The notes: a model not told the origin generated them from the letters alone. Positions 40,408 through 50,224 are shown, numbered from the stretch's first letter. The stretch: DNA of 64,000 bases from Sphingomonas hankookensis (GCF_028551275.1 NZ_CP117025.1:2165501-2229500); one strand, 5' to 3'. Program-made: numbers and translations.

Positions 40408-41190
40408 GTGAACACGGACAGCGCATTGGAGGAAGAAGACATCGTCGCCGCCGAGACGACCGGTGCGTTGGGCGATCACGCCGGATCGTCGCGCAAGGGA
40501 TCGGGGCGACGCCTCCGCGGGGCAGTCGCGCATTATCTCGGCACGGCAATCGTGTCCGGCCGGATCGCGCCGGGGGAATTGCTGACCGGCGAAGTTGCCA
40601 ATGCCGAGGCGCTCGACGTGTCGCGCAGCGCCTATCGCGAGGCGGTGCAGGTGCTGACCGCCAAGGGGCTAGTCGAAAGCCGTCCGAAGATCGGCACCCG
40701 CGTCCTGCCGCGCCGCCGCTGGAACTTCCTCGACCCGATGGTCTTGGCGTGGGCGTTCGAGGGGGAACCGAACATCGCCTTTGTCCGCGGGCTGTTCGAA
40801 CTGCGCTCGGTCGTCGAGCCGGCGGTGGCGCGACTGGCGGCCGAACGGCGTGACAAGGACGACATCAAGGCGCTGAAGACTGCGCTGGCCGGCATGCGTC
40901 GCCATACCCTCGCGACCGAAGCCGGTCGGGCGGCGGACCGCGATTTCCACGATGCGCTGATCTTCGCCACCCATAACGAGACGTTCGTGGCGCTGAGCGC
41001 CAGTATCGGCGCGGCAGTGAACTGGACGACGCAGTTCAAACAGCGGCAGCGCGCGCTGCCGCGCGACCCGGTCCCCGATCACGCGCGGGTGTTCGACGCC
41101 ATCGTGGCGGGCGACGCACGGGCGGCGGAAGACGCGATGAACGCTCTGGTGACGCTGGCGCTGGAGGATACCCGCTCGGCGATGGGCTGA
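40408..41190 (+). CDS. FadR-subfamily GntR transcriptional regulator
   Basis: 260 aa from GTG 40408 (a 271-aa reading from ATG 40375 is possible). An N-terminal winged helix (about 25-95: VSGRIAPGELL, LDVSRSAYREAVQVLTAKGLVESRPKIGTRV) precedes an FCD effector domain (about 115-250) with ELRSVVEPAVARLAA, RDFHDALIFATHN and the final HARVFDAI. The GTG has a strong GAAGGA site 6 bases ahead, while ATG 40375 has none, so GTG is preferred. Likely senses a hemicellulose-derived sugar or sugar acid and controls the flanking hydrolase genes. Confidence 0.85.
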   Translation: MNTDSALEEEDIVAAETTGALGDHAGSSRKGSGRRLRGAVAHYLGTAIVSGRIAPGELLTGEVANAEALDVSRSAYREAVQVLTAKGLVESRPKIGTRVLPRRRWNFLDPMVLAWAFEGEPNIAFVRGLFELRSVVEPAVARLAAERRDKDDIKALKTALAGMRRHTLATEAGRAADRDFHDALIFATHNETFVALSASIGAAVNWTTQFKQRQRALPRDPVPDHARVFDAIVAGDARAAEDAMNALVTLALEDTRSAMG

Positions 41191-41277
41191 TCGCCGACCC
41201 GATCCGTACGCGCGGTGGCTGGCGCAGCTTCGCGGCCTTTGCCATGGTAGCGCTCACACGCGAATCGGGGAGAGGCT

Positions 41278-43236
41278 ATGCGTTCGGTCATGGGATGGGC
41301 GGCGGGTCTGACGGCCGCGTTGCTGGCGGGAAGCGCGCCGGCATGGGCGCAGGCAACCGCGCCCAGCTTGGCGAATATCTTCGGCGATCATGCCGTCCTG
41401 CAGCGTGATCGGCCGATCACGGTCTGGGGCGATGCCACGCCGGGCGAAAAAGTGACCGTCCGACTGGCCGATCGCAGCGTCACTGCCGTCGCCGCCAAGG
41501 ACGGCAAGTGGCGTGCGACCTTGCCGGCGATGCACGCGGGCGGTCCTTATACGCTGAGCGTCGGCGGGACGGCGGGTGCACCGGCGCAGCAGCTGTCCGA
41601 CGTGCTGGTCGGCGACGTCTTCCTGTGCGGTGGCCAGTCGAACATGGAATTCCAGGTTAGTCATGCGACTGGGCTGGAGGTCATTCCGTCGGCGAACGAC
41701 GCCCAGTTGCGCTTCACCACCATTCCGGACGTCAGCGTGCCGGCACCCGCCGCCGAACTGCCTGCGCGGGCGCAGTGGAAGGCGGTGTCGCCGGAAACCG
41801 TCAGCGATGCGTCGGCAGTCTGCTATTTCATGGCCCGATCGCTGCGTACGACCGAACAGGTGCCGATGGGCTTCATCGCCTCCGAATGGGGCGGCACGCG
41901 GATCGAAAGCTGGATCAGCGCGCCGTCGCTCGGCAAGCTGCCGGGCTTTGCCGACCGGCTGGCGAGCGTGGCGACCTTCGGCTCCGATCCGGCGGCGGCG
42001 GTCGCGCGGGAGGGCGCCCGGCGGGAGGCGATCTGGGATGGGTTCGATCCGGCGGCAAAGAAGGAGCGGGCGTTCCGCGCTGCAACGTTCGACGATAGCG
42101 GCTGGGCGACGCTTCCCGCGGATGACGGGCAACTGCCCGCGGCCGACCGCGCCGGCCTTGAAGGCGTCGTGTGGTTGCGCACGACCATCGACCTGACGCC
42201 CGAACAGGCCGCGGCGGCCCGGCGGATCCAGCTGGGACCGATCGGCAAGTTCGACGAAACCTATATCAACGGCCGCTATGTCGGCGGCGGCAGCGTCGAC
42301 TGGGTCTGGCGCAATTACGAATTTCCGTCCGGCACGCTGAAGGCCGGGCGCAACGTCGTCGCGGTCCGCGTGGTCGGCGCGAACGGGCGGATGGCGATCA
42401 CCAACGCCGGCAACCGCGCCATCGGCCTTGGCGATGGCGGCACGGTGCCGCTCAACGGTCCGTGGCGCTACCGGATCGGCAGCCGGATCGGGAATGTGCA
42501 GGTGCCGCCCGCGCCTTGGGAAGTCCCGAACAGCCTGACGACGCTCTACAACGGGATGATCGCTCCGCTCGCCGGCTACGGGCTGAAGCTCGCCGCATGG
42601 TATCAGGGGGAATCGAACGCCGGCGAGGCGAGGGCCTATCGCGGGCTGCTGACGACGCTGATGGCGGATTGGCGGCGAACCTTCGCCCAGCCGGACCTGC
42701 CCTTCTTCGTCGTGCAGCTGACCGCCTTTGGCAAGCCGCAGACCGTACCGGTCGATTCGGACTGGGCGGCGCTGCGCCAGGCACAGGCGGAGGCGGTCGC
42801 GGCCGACGCCCATGCCGGCCTGGGCGTGACGCTGGACGTCGGCGACCGGTTCGACATCCACCCGGCGCAGAAGAAGGTCGTGGGCGAACGCCTCGCCCGA
42901 CTCGCCCGTGTCGTCGCCTATCGTCAGCCGGGCTTTCGCAGCGGACCGGAGGCGGTGGAGGCGGTGCGGCAAGCCGGCGATATCGTCGTCCGCTTCCGCA
43001 ATGTGACCGGCGGGCTGCAACGCTATGGCGGCGCTTCGGCGATCGGGTTCGAACGGTGCGCCGGGACCATGTGCAGCTTCGTCGACGGGATGGTACAGGG
43101 CGACGCGATCGTGCTGCCCGGTGCCAACCGGCCGGAGGTGACGACGATCCGCTATGCCTGGTCCGACGCGCCGTTCGTCAACCTGTTCGATGGCGCCGAC
43201 CTGCCAGCCGCGCCGTTCACGCTGCCGGTCCGCTGA
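41278..43236 (+). CDS. Sialate O-acetylesterase-like SGNH hydrolase (acetylxylan esterase candidate)
   Basis: 652 aa, exported (signal ends PAWAQ). SASA-type SGNH hydrolase: nucleophile Ser in CGGQSNMEF near residue 120 and the DIHPAQK motif with catalytic His near 528. A jelly-roll insert (about 260-380, YINGRYVGGG) splits the hydrolase as in this family. Ribosome site GGGGAGAGG. The neighbouring GH43/GH27 genes and regulator point to removal of acetyl groups from hemicellulose, not sialic acid; this is inference. Confidence 0.88.
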   Translation: MRSVMGWAAGLTAALLAGSAPAWAQATAPSLANIFGDHAVLQRDRPITVWGDATPGEKVTVRLADRSVTAVAAKDGKWRATLPAMHAGGPYTLSVGGTAGAPAQQLSDVLVGDVFLCGGQSNMEFQVSHATGLEVIPSANDAQLRFTTIPDVSVPAPAAELPARAQWKAVSPETVSDASAVCYFMARSLRTTEQVPMGFIASEWGGTRIESWISAPSLGKLPGFADRLASVATFGSDPAAAVAREGARREAIWDGFDPAAKKERAFRAATFDDSGWATLPADDGQLPAADRAGLEGVVWLRTTIDLTPEQAAAARRIQLGPIGKFDETYINGRYVGGGSVDWVWRNYEFPSGTLKAGRNVVAVRVVGANGRMAITNAGNRAIGLGDGGTVPLNGPWRYRIGSRIGNVQVPPAPWEVPNSLTTLYNGMIAPLAGYGLKLAAWYQGESNAGEARAYRGLLTTLMADWRRTFAQPDLPFFVVQLTAFGKPQTVPVDSDWAALRQAQAEAVAADAHAGLGVTLDVGDRFDIHPAQKKVVGERLARLARVVAYRQPGFRSGPEAVEAVRQAGDIVVRFRNVTGGLQRYGGASAIGFERCAGTMCSFVDGMVQGDAIVLPGANRPEVTTIRYAWSDAPFVNLFDGADLPAAPFTLPVR

Positions 43237-43242
43237 CGGGTA

Positions 43243-43268
43243 GGCGGCGGGGCAGGCGCCCCGCCGCC
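43243..43268. terminator. Bidirectional hairpin between convergent genes
   Basis: Perfect 10-bp stem GGCGGCGGGG / CCCCGCCGCC with a 6-base loop in the 39-base gap between the esterase and DUF4198 genes. No T-run. Confidence 0.5.
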
Positions 43269-43275
43269 ATCCGCA

Positions 43276-43902
43276 TCACGGTACGACGAATGTGGTCGTG
43301 GCAATGTGATGCAGCTTGTCGACCGGGCCGCCCGCGACCCGCAGGCGGCCGGTTTCGACCTGTGCGCTGTTCAGCAGATAGCGGCCCTTGCCGGCAACGG
43401 GGACGTCCACCGCGCCATCGGCACCGGCGGTCAGCTCCACGCTCTTCCGGTCGGGCGCAATCAGCGTCATCTTGGCGCTGGCCACCGGCTTGCCGTTGTG
43501 GAGCAGGGCGAAGCGGTTCGCACCGGCGGACAACGGCGCGATCTCATAGGTCATGCGCGTGCCCGTCTCGCTGCGACCGGCGCGGGCGTAATAGACTACG
43601 CCTTCCTTCGCTCCGGCCTCGCCCCAAGGCTGGAAAACCGAATCGTCGGTGACGCGCACGTCGCCAGGCGCGACCGCCGCTTCGATATACCCTGCGCGAC
43701 GTACCAGCGGCACATTGGCCTGACCCACGATCTTGGGCGCAGTCAGGTTCTTGAACTCCGGATCGCCGCCGGCGGGCATCGCTTCGGCCGGTTCACCCAG
43801 ATAGATGCGCGCCGGGCCGTTGCCGTCGCGCTCCACCCACACCTCATGCGCGTTCGCCGTTGCCGGCGCTACCAGCGCGATCATCAGGGCCAAACGTCGC
43901 AT
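43276..43902 (-). CDS. DUF4198 domain-containing periplasmic protein
   Basis: 208 aa with a signal peptide (MRRLALMIALVAPATANA) directly followed by HEVWVE, the typical start of mature DUF4198 proteins, whose N-terminal His may bind metal. Beta-rich, with two Ig-like halves. Start ATG 43902 with AGGAGAG. Divergent from the TonB receptor across 125 bases; this family often accompanies metal or siderophore receptors. Confidence 0.82.
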   Translation of the reverse strand: MRRLALMIALVAPATANAHEVWVERDGNGPARIYLGEPAEAMPAGGDPEFKNLTAPKIVGQANVPLVRRAGYIEAAVAPGDVRVTDDSVFQPWGEAGAKEGVVYYARAGRSETGTRMTYEIAPLSAGANRFALLHNGKPVASAKMTLIAPDRKSVELTAGADGAVDVPVAGKGRYLLNSAQVETGRLRVAGGPVDKLHHIATTTFVVP

Positions 43903-43940
43903 CAATTCTCTCCTGTTCTGCCCGATCTGCATAGTAATAA

Positions 43941-43966
43941 TGCGATTAGGTCGCAATAGCGTTGCA
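43941..43966. promoter_or_regulatory. Triple half-site operator candidate between DUF4198 and the TonB receptor
   Basis: TGCGA (43941), TCGCA (43951) and TTGCA (43962) form two overlapping palindromes: TGCGA-N5-TCGCA and GCAA-TAGCG-TTGC. Such phased half-sites suit a Fur-type regulator that binds as overlapping dimers. Placement between divergent iron genes supports this, but the protein is inferred. Confidence 0.45.
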
Positions 43967-44027
43967 TTGTCCAAAATGGGCCGATAGAGAATGGCGATAT
44001 TGAAAGCGAGTCGCAAAAGGGGTTGGG

Positions 44028-46241
44028 GTGAAGCATTCGGTACGATCGCGCGCGCTGATGGGGCTTGCCGCGCTGTGTCTTCCCGCGCTGCCGGCATGGG
44101 CGGAACCGGTGTCGAGCGAACGGGCGGCAGAGGACGATGCGGAGGATCAGCGCGGTGAGGAGATCATCGTCGTTGGCAAAAGCTATGGGCAGGCCGTTGG
44201 CAAGACGGTCACCCCGCTGAAGGATGTGCCGAACACCATCACCGTGATCGATCAGGAACTGATCCAGCAACGCAACCTGTTCACGCTGGAAGACGCGCTG
44301 ACCGCCACCAACGGCGTCACCATCACCGGGATCAGCAGCGAGGACCCGTCCTATCTGTCTCGCGGTTTCACCATCAACAACTATCTGGTCGACGGCGTAC
44401 CGACCTTTGCCTTCGGCTTTCCGGCGGTGGTGCCCGACCTTTTCCTCTACGACCGGGTAGAGGTGCTGCGCGGCCCGGCGGGGCTGTTCAGCGGCGCCGG
44501 CAATCCGGCCGGCAGCATCAACCTGGTGCGCAAGCGTCCGCTCGACGAACGTCGCGTTAGTGCGCTGGCGGGCTATGGCAGCTTCCGGAATTTCCGGGGG
44601 GAGGTCGATGTCTCGACGCCGCTCGATCCGGTGTCGGGCATTCGTCTGGGCGCGATGGTCCAGGATCAGGATCAGTTCTTCGACGTGGCGCACCGTTACC
44701 GCTTCGCGGCGTTCGGTGTCGCCGACACCCGGATCGGCGACAACACGACGCTGACCGTCGGCGGCAATTACGACCTGTTCAAGCCCGCGATCCAGTCGGG
44801 CCTGCCCGGCATCATCGGCGGCGCGGATGGCAGCGAAGGGCGGCTGCTCGACGTGGCGCGGTCGACCTATCTCGGCGCGGACTGGAACCGCTTCCGCTCG
44901 GAAAGCTGGTCGGGCTTCGTCGAACTGGCCCACCGCGTCAGCGACCGCTGGACACTGCGTGCGACGGGGCTGTTGAGCGACGTCGATCGCATCGACGTGT
45001 ACAGCTATATCGGCAACCAGCCGGTCACGCCAACCAACGGCGTCACCAGCCATATCGCCTATCGCGGCGACAGCACGATGCAGACGCGCTCGTTCGATTT
45101 CAACGGGGTAGGGAGCTTTCCTGCCTTCGGGCGCGAACAGACGCTGATCCTCGGCGCGGACTATCAGGCGAGCACGTCGACGTCGGCCAGTGCGCGTCGT
45201 TCGAACTATGCGACGATCAACGTGTACGATCCGGTATCGCCGACCGAGCCCGATCTCGATCCCTATACGCTGGCGACCGGCAAGGCGGTCAACGGCAGCG
45301 TGACTGATGTCGAGCAATATGGCCTGTACGGACAGCTGCGACTAAGCCCGCTGGCCGGGCTGACGCTGGTCGGCGGCGGCCGCATGACGTGGTGGGACAC
45401 CACGATCACGCTGATCTCGGGGCAACTGGTCCGGGGGCTGCCCTCTACCTACAGCTTCGACGAACGCTTCACCCCCTATGCCGGGGTGGTGTGGGACGTC
45501 ACCCGCGACCTCAACCTCTATGCCAGCTATGCCGACAGCTTCACGCCGCAGGCGCCGGTCGGCGGGCGTATCCGTCCGGACGGTCGCGCGCTCGAACCGC
45601 TGATCGGCGAACAGTATGAGGCGGGCAGCAAGCTCTCGCTGATGGACAAGCGCCTGCTGCTGTCGGCGGCGGTGTACCAGATCACGCAGAAGAACCGCGT
45701 CTTCAACGATCCCAACCTCGACACGATCGTCTATCAGATCGGCAAGGTCCGCGCGCGCGGCGTGGAGGCGGAGGCGAGTGGCGAAATCCTGCCCGGCTGG
45801 CGGATCAATGGCGGTTACAGCTATACCAGGACCGAATATCTGGAGGACGCCAACCCCGTGCTGGAGGGCCTTAGCCTGCTGCCGGTGATTCCGGAGAATA
45901 TGGTGAAGCTCTTCACCAACTACGAACCGGTCGACGGACCGCTTGCCGGCGCCAGCATCGGCGCGGGGGTGACGTGGTTCGATTCGACCTGGGCCGGAAA
46001 TCCGGCATTCTACAATGCCAACGGCACGCTGCGCACGCGCTCCAGCATCGTCCGGCAGGGGGCCTATGCCGTTGCCGATGTCCGGGCCGGCTATCGTATC
46101 AACGATAATCTCTCGCTCGCCATCAACGTCAACAACCTGTTCGACCGCAGCTATTACGCCCGCATCTCGTCGACCGGACGAGGCAATTATTACGGCGCAC
46201 CGCGGACCGTATTTGCCAGCATCCGGGCAACCTTGCCATGA
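44028..46241 (+). CDS. TonB-dependent siderophore receptor
   Basis: Outer-membrane ferric-siderophore importer, 737 aa. Signal peptide ends PAWAE; a TonB-box-like EEIIVVG stretch; plug domain about 60-165 (DVPNTITVIDQELI, YLSRGF, VEVLRGPAGLFSGAGNPAGSINLV); then a 22-strand barrel with the receptor signature near the end (NVNNLFDRSYYA). Starts at GTG 44028 with AAAAGGGG ahead. The last residue is Pro, not the usual aromatic. First gene of a four-gene overlapping operon. Confidence 0.95.
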   Translation: MKHSVRSRALMGLAALCLPALPAWAEPVSSERAAEDDAEDQRGEEIIVVGKSYGQAVGKTVTPLKDVPNTITVIDQELIQQRNLFTLEDALTATNGVTITGISSEDPSYLSRGFTINNYLVDGVPTFAFGFPAVVPDLFLYDRVEVLRGPAGLFSGAGNPAGSINLVRKRPLDERRVSALAGYGSFRNFRGEVDVSTPLDPVSGIRLGAMVQDQDQFFDVAHRYRFAAFGVADTRIGDNTTLTVGGNYDLFKPAIQSGLPGIIGGADGSEGRLLDVARSTYLGADWNRFRSESWSGFVELAHRVSDRWTLRATGLLSDVDRIDVYSYIGNQPVTPTNGVTSHIAYRGDSTMQTRSFDFNGVGSFPAFGREQTLILGADYQASTSTSASARRSNYATINVYDPVSPTEPDLDPYTLATGKAVNGSVTDVEQYGLYGQLRLSPLAGLTLVGGGRMTWWDTTITLISGQLVRGLPSTYSFDERFTPYAGVVWDVTRDLNLYASYADSFTPQAPVGGRIRPDGRALEPLIGEQYEAGSKLSLMDKRLLLSAAVYQITQKNRVFNDPNLDTIVYQIGKVRARGVEAEASGEILPGWRINGGYSYTRTEYLEDANPVLEGLSLLPVIPENMVKLFTNYEPVDGPLAGASIGAGVTWFDSTWAGNPAFYNANGTLRTRSSIVRQGAYAVADVRAGYRINDNLSLAINVNNLFDRSYYARISSTGRGNYYGAPRTVFASIRATLP

Positions 46242-46552
46242 GTGCCGCCGGGCAGGTGCGCCATGTCCTGTGGCGGCGGGTCGGCGACAATGCGTTGCGG
46301 CTGATCGCTGCGCTGCCGGTCGGCTATGCGGTGGCGAGCCTATGGTCGATGGCGCTCGCCCGCATCCTGCCCGGTGATCCGGTACAGGCGACGATCGCCG
46401 CTGCGTTGATCGCGCTGGTCCTGTGCGCGCTGGCGGCGATGTGGGCCTATGCCGCGCGCAGCGGCTGGCGCGCGCTGTGGACCTTGGTCGTCGCGGGGGC
46501 AGTGGCCGGCGGAATCTGCTGGGGATCGATCGCGGTCTGGGGACGGATATGA
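46238..46552 (+). CDS. DUF3649-type small membrane protein
   Basis: 104 aa with three hydrophobic helices (about 25-45, 50-70, 75-98). Overlaps receptor and PepSY genes by 4 bases each. This small protein is usually found between a TonB siderophore receptor and a PepSY protein; function not established. Confidence 0.75.
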   Translation: MSAAGQVRHVLWRRVGDNALRLIAALPVGYAVASLWSMALARILPGDPVQATIAAALIALVLCALAAMWAYAARSGWRALWTLVVAGAVAGGICWGSIAVWGRI

Positions 46553-48132
46553 GCAAGGGATTTCGTCAGTCGCAATCGACGCTGCATACCTGGTCGGGGC
46601 TGCTGCTCGGCTGGCTGCTGTTTGCGGTGTTCGTCGCCGGCACGTCGGCCTATTGGCGCGAAGCGCTGAACCGCTGGGCGCGGCCGGAACTCAGCCGGAT
46701 CGATGATCGCGATCGGGTCGTGGAGGGGGCCGTCGCGTTCCTGTCACGCAAGGCGCCCGACGCACAGAGCTGGTTCATCACCGTGCCGACGACGCAAAGC
46801 GCCGGCGCCGATCTGTTCTGGGTGCCGCAGGCCAAGCCCGGCGAGGAAGGTCGTCGACGCGGGCGGCGTGACACCCGCGCCTTTATCGGCAGCGACGGGC
46901 AGGAGGGGACGGCGCGCGAGACGCGCGGCGGCGACTTCTTCTACCGCTTCCATTTCGACCTGCATTATATGCCGGTCTTCTGGGCCCGCTGGATCGTCGG
47001 CATCGCCGCGATGTTCATGCTGGTCGCGATCTTCACCGGCATCGTGACCCACAAGAAGATATTCCGCGACTTCTTCACTCTGCGACGCGGCAAGGGGCAG
47101 CGATCCTGGCTGGACGGGCATAATGCAACCGCCGTCCTCGCGCTGCCGTTCCACCTGATGATCACCTATACCGGCCTCGTCACGCTGATCGCGATGCTGA
47201 TGCCCTGGGCGATCGTCGCCAATTACAGCGACGAATCAAAGCTGTACGCTGCGGTCTTCCCCGAAGCACCGGCGGTCGAGCGGACGGGGCGCCCCGCGCC
47301 GCTGACCGATCTGGTCAGCGTGATCCGCGATGCCGAACGTCGCATGGGCGGAACGGCGGGCTATGTCACCGTCCTCAACCCCGGCGACGCCGCTGCGCGC
47401 ATTTCGCTGACCCGTTCGGGCACGTCGATGCTGTCGGCGCGCAGCCCCAGCATCGCCTATGACGGTGTGACCGGCCGCATGTTGTGGCAGGCCCCGCCAC
47501 CGGGCGGCGCGGTGGAGACGCAGGGCGTGATGGTCGGGCTGCACGCCGGCCGGTTCGGCGATTACCCGATGCGCTGGCTGTATTTCCTGTGCGGCATCGC
47601 CGGCTCGCTGATGGTCGCCAGCGGGTTGGTGTTGTGGACGGTCAAGCGGCGGGAGCGCCTGCCGAACCCGGCCCGACCGCCTTTCGGCTTCCGCGTGGTC
47701 GAGCGGCTGAATATCGGCTTCGTCGCTGGATTTCCGCTGGCGATGACGATCTATCTCTGGGCCAATCGCCTGTTGCCGACCAGCCTCGCCGCACGTGCCG
47801 ATGCGGAGATCAACGCGATGTTTGCCGGATGGGCGGCAATCTTCCTCTACTCGCTGGCACGCCGGCCCGCACGCGCATGGGTCGAGTTGCTGGCGTTGCA
47901 GGCGGCGCTGCTGATCGCGTTGCCGCTATACAACATCGTCGCCTTGCGCACCGGGCTGTTCGCGACGATCGGATCGGGCGACTGGGCATTGGCCGGCGCC
48001 GACCTGACCTTCCTCGCCCTTGGTGCCGGGTTCGGCTTCGCCGCGTGGCGGGTGCATCGCTATCGTCCGAAGGCCCGGCGGACCGCCCGCAATGCCGCTA
48101 TCCTTCCCTCCAATCTGGCGCCAGCCGAATGA
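46549..48132 (+). CDS. PepSY-associated TM protein (siderophore reductase-like)
   Basis: 527 aa inner-membrane protein with the N-terminal PepSY_TM pattern HTWSGLLLGWLLFAVFVAGT and further helices about 155-180, 210-235, 350-375, 400-500. Conserved His residues lie in or near helices (FHFDLHYMP, FHLMITYTG). Members such as FoxB reduce ferric siderophores, releasing iron. The operon with a TonB receptor fits this; the exact siderophore is unknown. Confidence 0.88.
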   Translation: MSKGFRQSQSTLHTWSGLLLGWLLFAVFVAGTSAYWREALNRWARPELSRIDDRDRVVEGAVAFLSRKAPDAQSWFITVPTTQSAGADLFWVPQAKPGEEGRRRGRRDTRAFIGSDGQEGTARETRGGDFFYRFHFDLHYMPVFWARWIVGIAAMFMLVAIFTGIVTHKKIFRDFFTLRRGKGQRSWLDGHNATAVLALPFHLMITYTGLVTLIAMLMPWAIVANYSDESKLYAAVFPEAPAVERTGRPAPLTDLVSVIRDAERRMGGTAGYVTVLNPGDAAARISLTRSGTSMLSARSPSIAYDGVTGRMLWQAPPPGGAVETQGVMVGLHAGRFGDYPMRWLYFLCGIAGSLMVASGLVLWTVKRRERLPNPARPPFGFRVVERLNIGFVAGFPLAMTIYLWANRLLPTSLAARADAEINAMFAGWAAIFLYSLARRPARAWVELLALQAALLIALPLYNIVALRTGLFATIGSGDWALAGADLTFLALGAGFGFAAWRVHRYRPKARRTARNAAILPSNLAPAE

Positions 48133-48380
48133 TCGCTCTCGCACTCCTCATCGCGCTCGGCGCGTTCGCTCTGCTCGCGCTCGCCAGTGACCGGCACCAG
48201 CATCGCTGGGACGGCATCGGCATCGTCTGGCGGCGGCGCGGCGGATGGGTGCTGGTGGCGCTGACCTTCGTCACGGCCTTCGCCGCCTGGGGGCCGGTCT
48301 ATGGCGCGATCGGCGGGATCGGGCTGCTGATGCTGGGGGCGGGGGCGAGTTTCCTCGCCCTCAACCTGACCCAGCGTTAG
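48129..48380 (+). CDS. DUF3325 small membrane protein
   Basis: 83 aa with three hydrophobic segments and the DUF3325 pattern [11 protein letters not shown] near residue 20. Coupled to the PepSY gene by ATGA. Its last 4 bases overlap the end of trmFO on the opposite strand. Confidence 0.78.
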   Translation: MIALALLIALGAFALLALASDRHQHRWDGIGIVWRRRGGWVLVALTFVTAFAAWGPVYGAIGGIGLLMLGAGASFLALNLTQR

Positions 48381-49696
48381 AGCGCCGCCGCCGCCCATTC
48401 CCCGAACGCATCGCGGGCGCGGGCGGTATACATCTTCTTGCGATCGGCTTTCTTGGTCCGGCCGGGGATCGGCGGCATCAGCCCGAAATTGACGTTCATC
48501 GGCTGATAGGTTTCCGCGACCGCCGCCCCGGTGATGTGGTGCAGCAACGCGCCCATCGCCGTCTCGACCGGCGGCGGGGCCAGTTCCTTGCCGGCCAGTT
48601 CGGCCGCGGCGAAACGGCCCGCCATCAGCCCGACCGCCGCGCTTTCGACATAGCCTTCGCATCCCGTCATCTGCCCCGCAAAACGCAAATGCGGGCGGGT
48701 CTTCAGCCGGAGCGTCGGGTCGAGCAGCTCGGGCGAGCGGATAAAGGTATTGCGGTGCAGCCCGCCCAGTCGCGCGAACTCGGCATTCTCCAGGCCCGGG
48801 ATCGTCCGGAACAACCGCACCTGCTCGCCATGCTTCAGCTTGGTCTGAAACCCGACGATGTTCCACAACGTACCGGTGGCATTGTCCTGCCGAAGTTGAA
48901 CAACAGCATGCGGCCAACGCCCGGTACGCGGATCATCCAACCCGACCGGCTTCATCGGGCCGAAGCGCAGCGTGTCGAGGCCGCGTTCCGCCATGACTTC
49001 GATCGGCATGCAGCCTTCGAAATAGGGCACATTCTCCCATTCGCGGAACTCGGCCTTCTCGCCCGCTAGCAGGCCGGCGTGGAAGGCTTCATACTGTTCG
49101 CGGTTCATCGCGCAGTTGATGTAGTCCTTGCCGTCGCCCTTGTTCCAGCGGCTCTGGAACCATGCCTGTTCCATGTCGATCGAATCGAAATGGACGATCG
49201 GGGCGATGGCGTCGAAGAAGGCGAGCGCCTCGGCTCCGGTCGCGCCGCCGATATCACCGGCCAACGCGGGGGCAGTCAGTGGGCCGGTGGCGACGATCGT
49301 CATGCCGGCATCGGGTAGGGTATCGACCCGTTCGCGGACGATGGTGATGTTGGGATGCGCTTCCAGCGCGGCAGTCACTCCCGCCGAGAAGCCGTCGCGA
49401 TCCACGGCCAGCGCCGACCCCGCCGGGACCTTGTGCTCGTCGCCCTTCGCCATGATGAGCGATCCCAGCGCGCGCATCTCGGCATGCAGCAGCCCGACCG
49501 CATTCGATTCGGCATCGTCGGAGCGGAAGCTGTTGGAACAGACCAGTTCGGCCAGGTCGTTGCCCTGATGCGCAGGCGTGTTGTCGCCGCCGCCACGCAT
49601 TTCCGACAGGCGGACCTTGGCGCCGGCCTCCGCCAACTGCCATGCGGCTTCGGAACCGGCGAGGCCACCGCCGATGATGTGAACGTCATATTGCAT
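48377..49696 (-). CDS. trmFO: TrmFO, tRNA U54 methyltransferase (folate-dependent)
   Basis: FAD- and methylenetetrahydrofolate-dependent enzyme making m5U54 in the T-loop. 439 aa, with the FAD site [11 protein letters not shown] at the start, [36 protein letters not shown] and [13 protein letters not shown]. Full length. The T-loops of all tRNAs in this window have the GTTCGA target sequence. Confidence 0.96.
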   Translation of the reverse strand: MQYDVHIIGGGLAGSEAAWQLAEAGAKVRLSEMRGGGDNTPAHQGNDLAELVCSNSFRSDDAESNAVGLLHAEMRALGSLIMAKGDEHKVPAGSALAVDRDGFSAGVTAALEAHPNITIVRERVDTLPDAGMTIVATGPLTAPALAGDIGGATGAEALAFFDAIAPIVHFDSIDMEQAWFQSRWNKGDGKDYINCAMNREQYEAFHAGLLAGEKAEFREWENVPYFEGCMPIEVMAERGLDTLRFGPMKPVGLDDPRTGRWPHAVVQLRQDNATGTLWNIVGFQTKLKHGEQVRLFRTIPGLENAEFARLGGLHRNTFIRSPELLDPTLRLKTRPHLRFAGQMTGCEGYVESAAVGLMAGRFAAAELAGKELAPPPVETAMGALLHHITGAAVAETYQPMNVNFGLMPPIPGRTKKADRKKMYTARARDAFGEWAAAAL

Positions 49697-49791
49697 GGCA
49701 GGCGTCTAGGCCGATCAACGATAACGGGCAATGAACGTACGCCGCGGACCATCGTTTTATGGACAGGGTGCCGGCACGACGGGATGAACGC

Positions 49792-50223
49792 ATGAAAATC
49801 TACACGATCGGCTATGAAGCGGTGACCATGGCGGAATTCGTCGCGGCGTTGCAGACTGCCGGGGTTCGCCGGGTCATCGATGTGCGTGCGCTACCACTGT
49901 CGCGCCGACCCGGCTTTTCGAAGTCGTCGCTCGCCGCCGAACTCGCGACGCACGACATCGATTATGTCCATCTGAAGGCGCTCGGCACGCCGAAACGTGG
50001 GCGCGACGCGGCGAAGAAGGGCGACGTCGCTACGTTGCGCGCGGTCTATGACGAGCAGCTCGAACTGCCCGAGGCTCAGGCACAGGCCGCGATCATGCTG
50101 GACCTGGCGGCGGAGATGCCGTCGGCGCTGCTATGCTTCGAGCGGGAGCCGGCGCATTGCCACCGGACGTTGCTGCTCGAAGCGGTCGGGCAGGGGGCGG
50201 AGGTGATCGAGCTGTACGCCTAG
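49792..50223 (+). CDS. DUF488 domain-containing protein
   Basis: 143 aa: KIYTIGYEAVTMAEFVAALQ, RVIDVRALPLSRRPGFS and CFEREPAHCHRTLL are the family's conserved blocks, including the C-terminal Cys-His pair. Start ATG 49792. Biochemical function unknown. Confidence 0.88.
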   Translation: MKIYTIGYEAVTMAEFVAALQTAGVRRVIDVRALPLSRRPGFSKSSLAAELATHDIDYVHLKALGTPKRGRDAAKKGDVATLRAVYDEQLELPEAQAQAAIMLDLAAEMPSALLCFEREPAHCHRTLLLEAVGQGAEVIELYA

Positions 50224-50224
50224 A

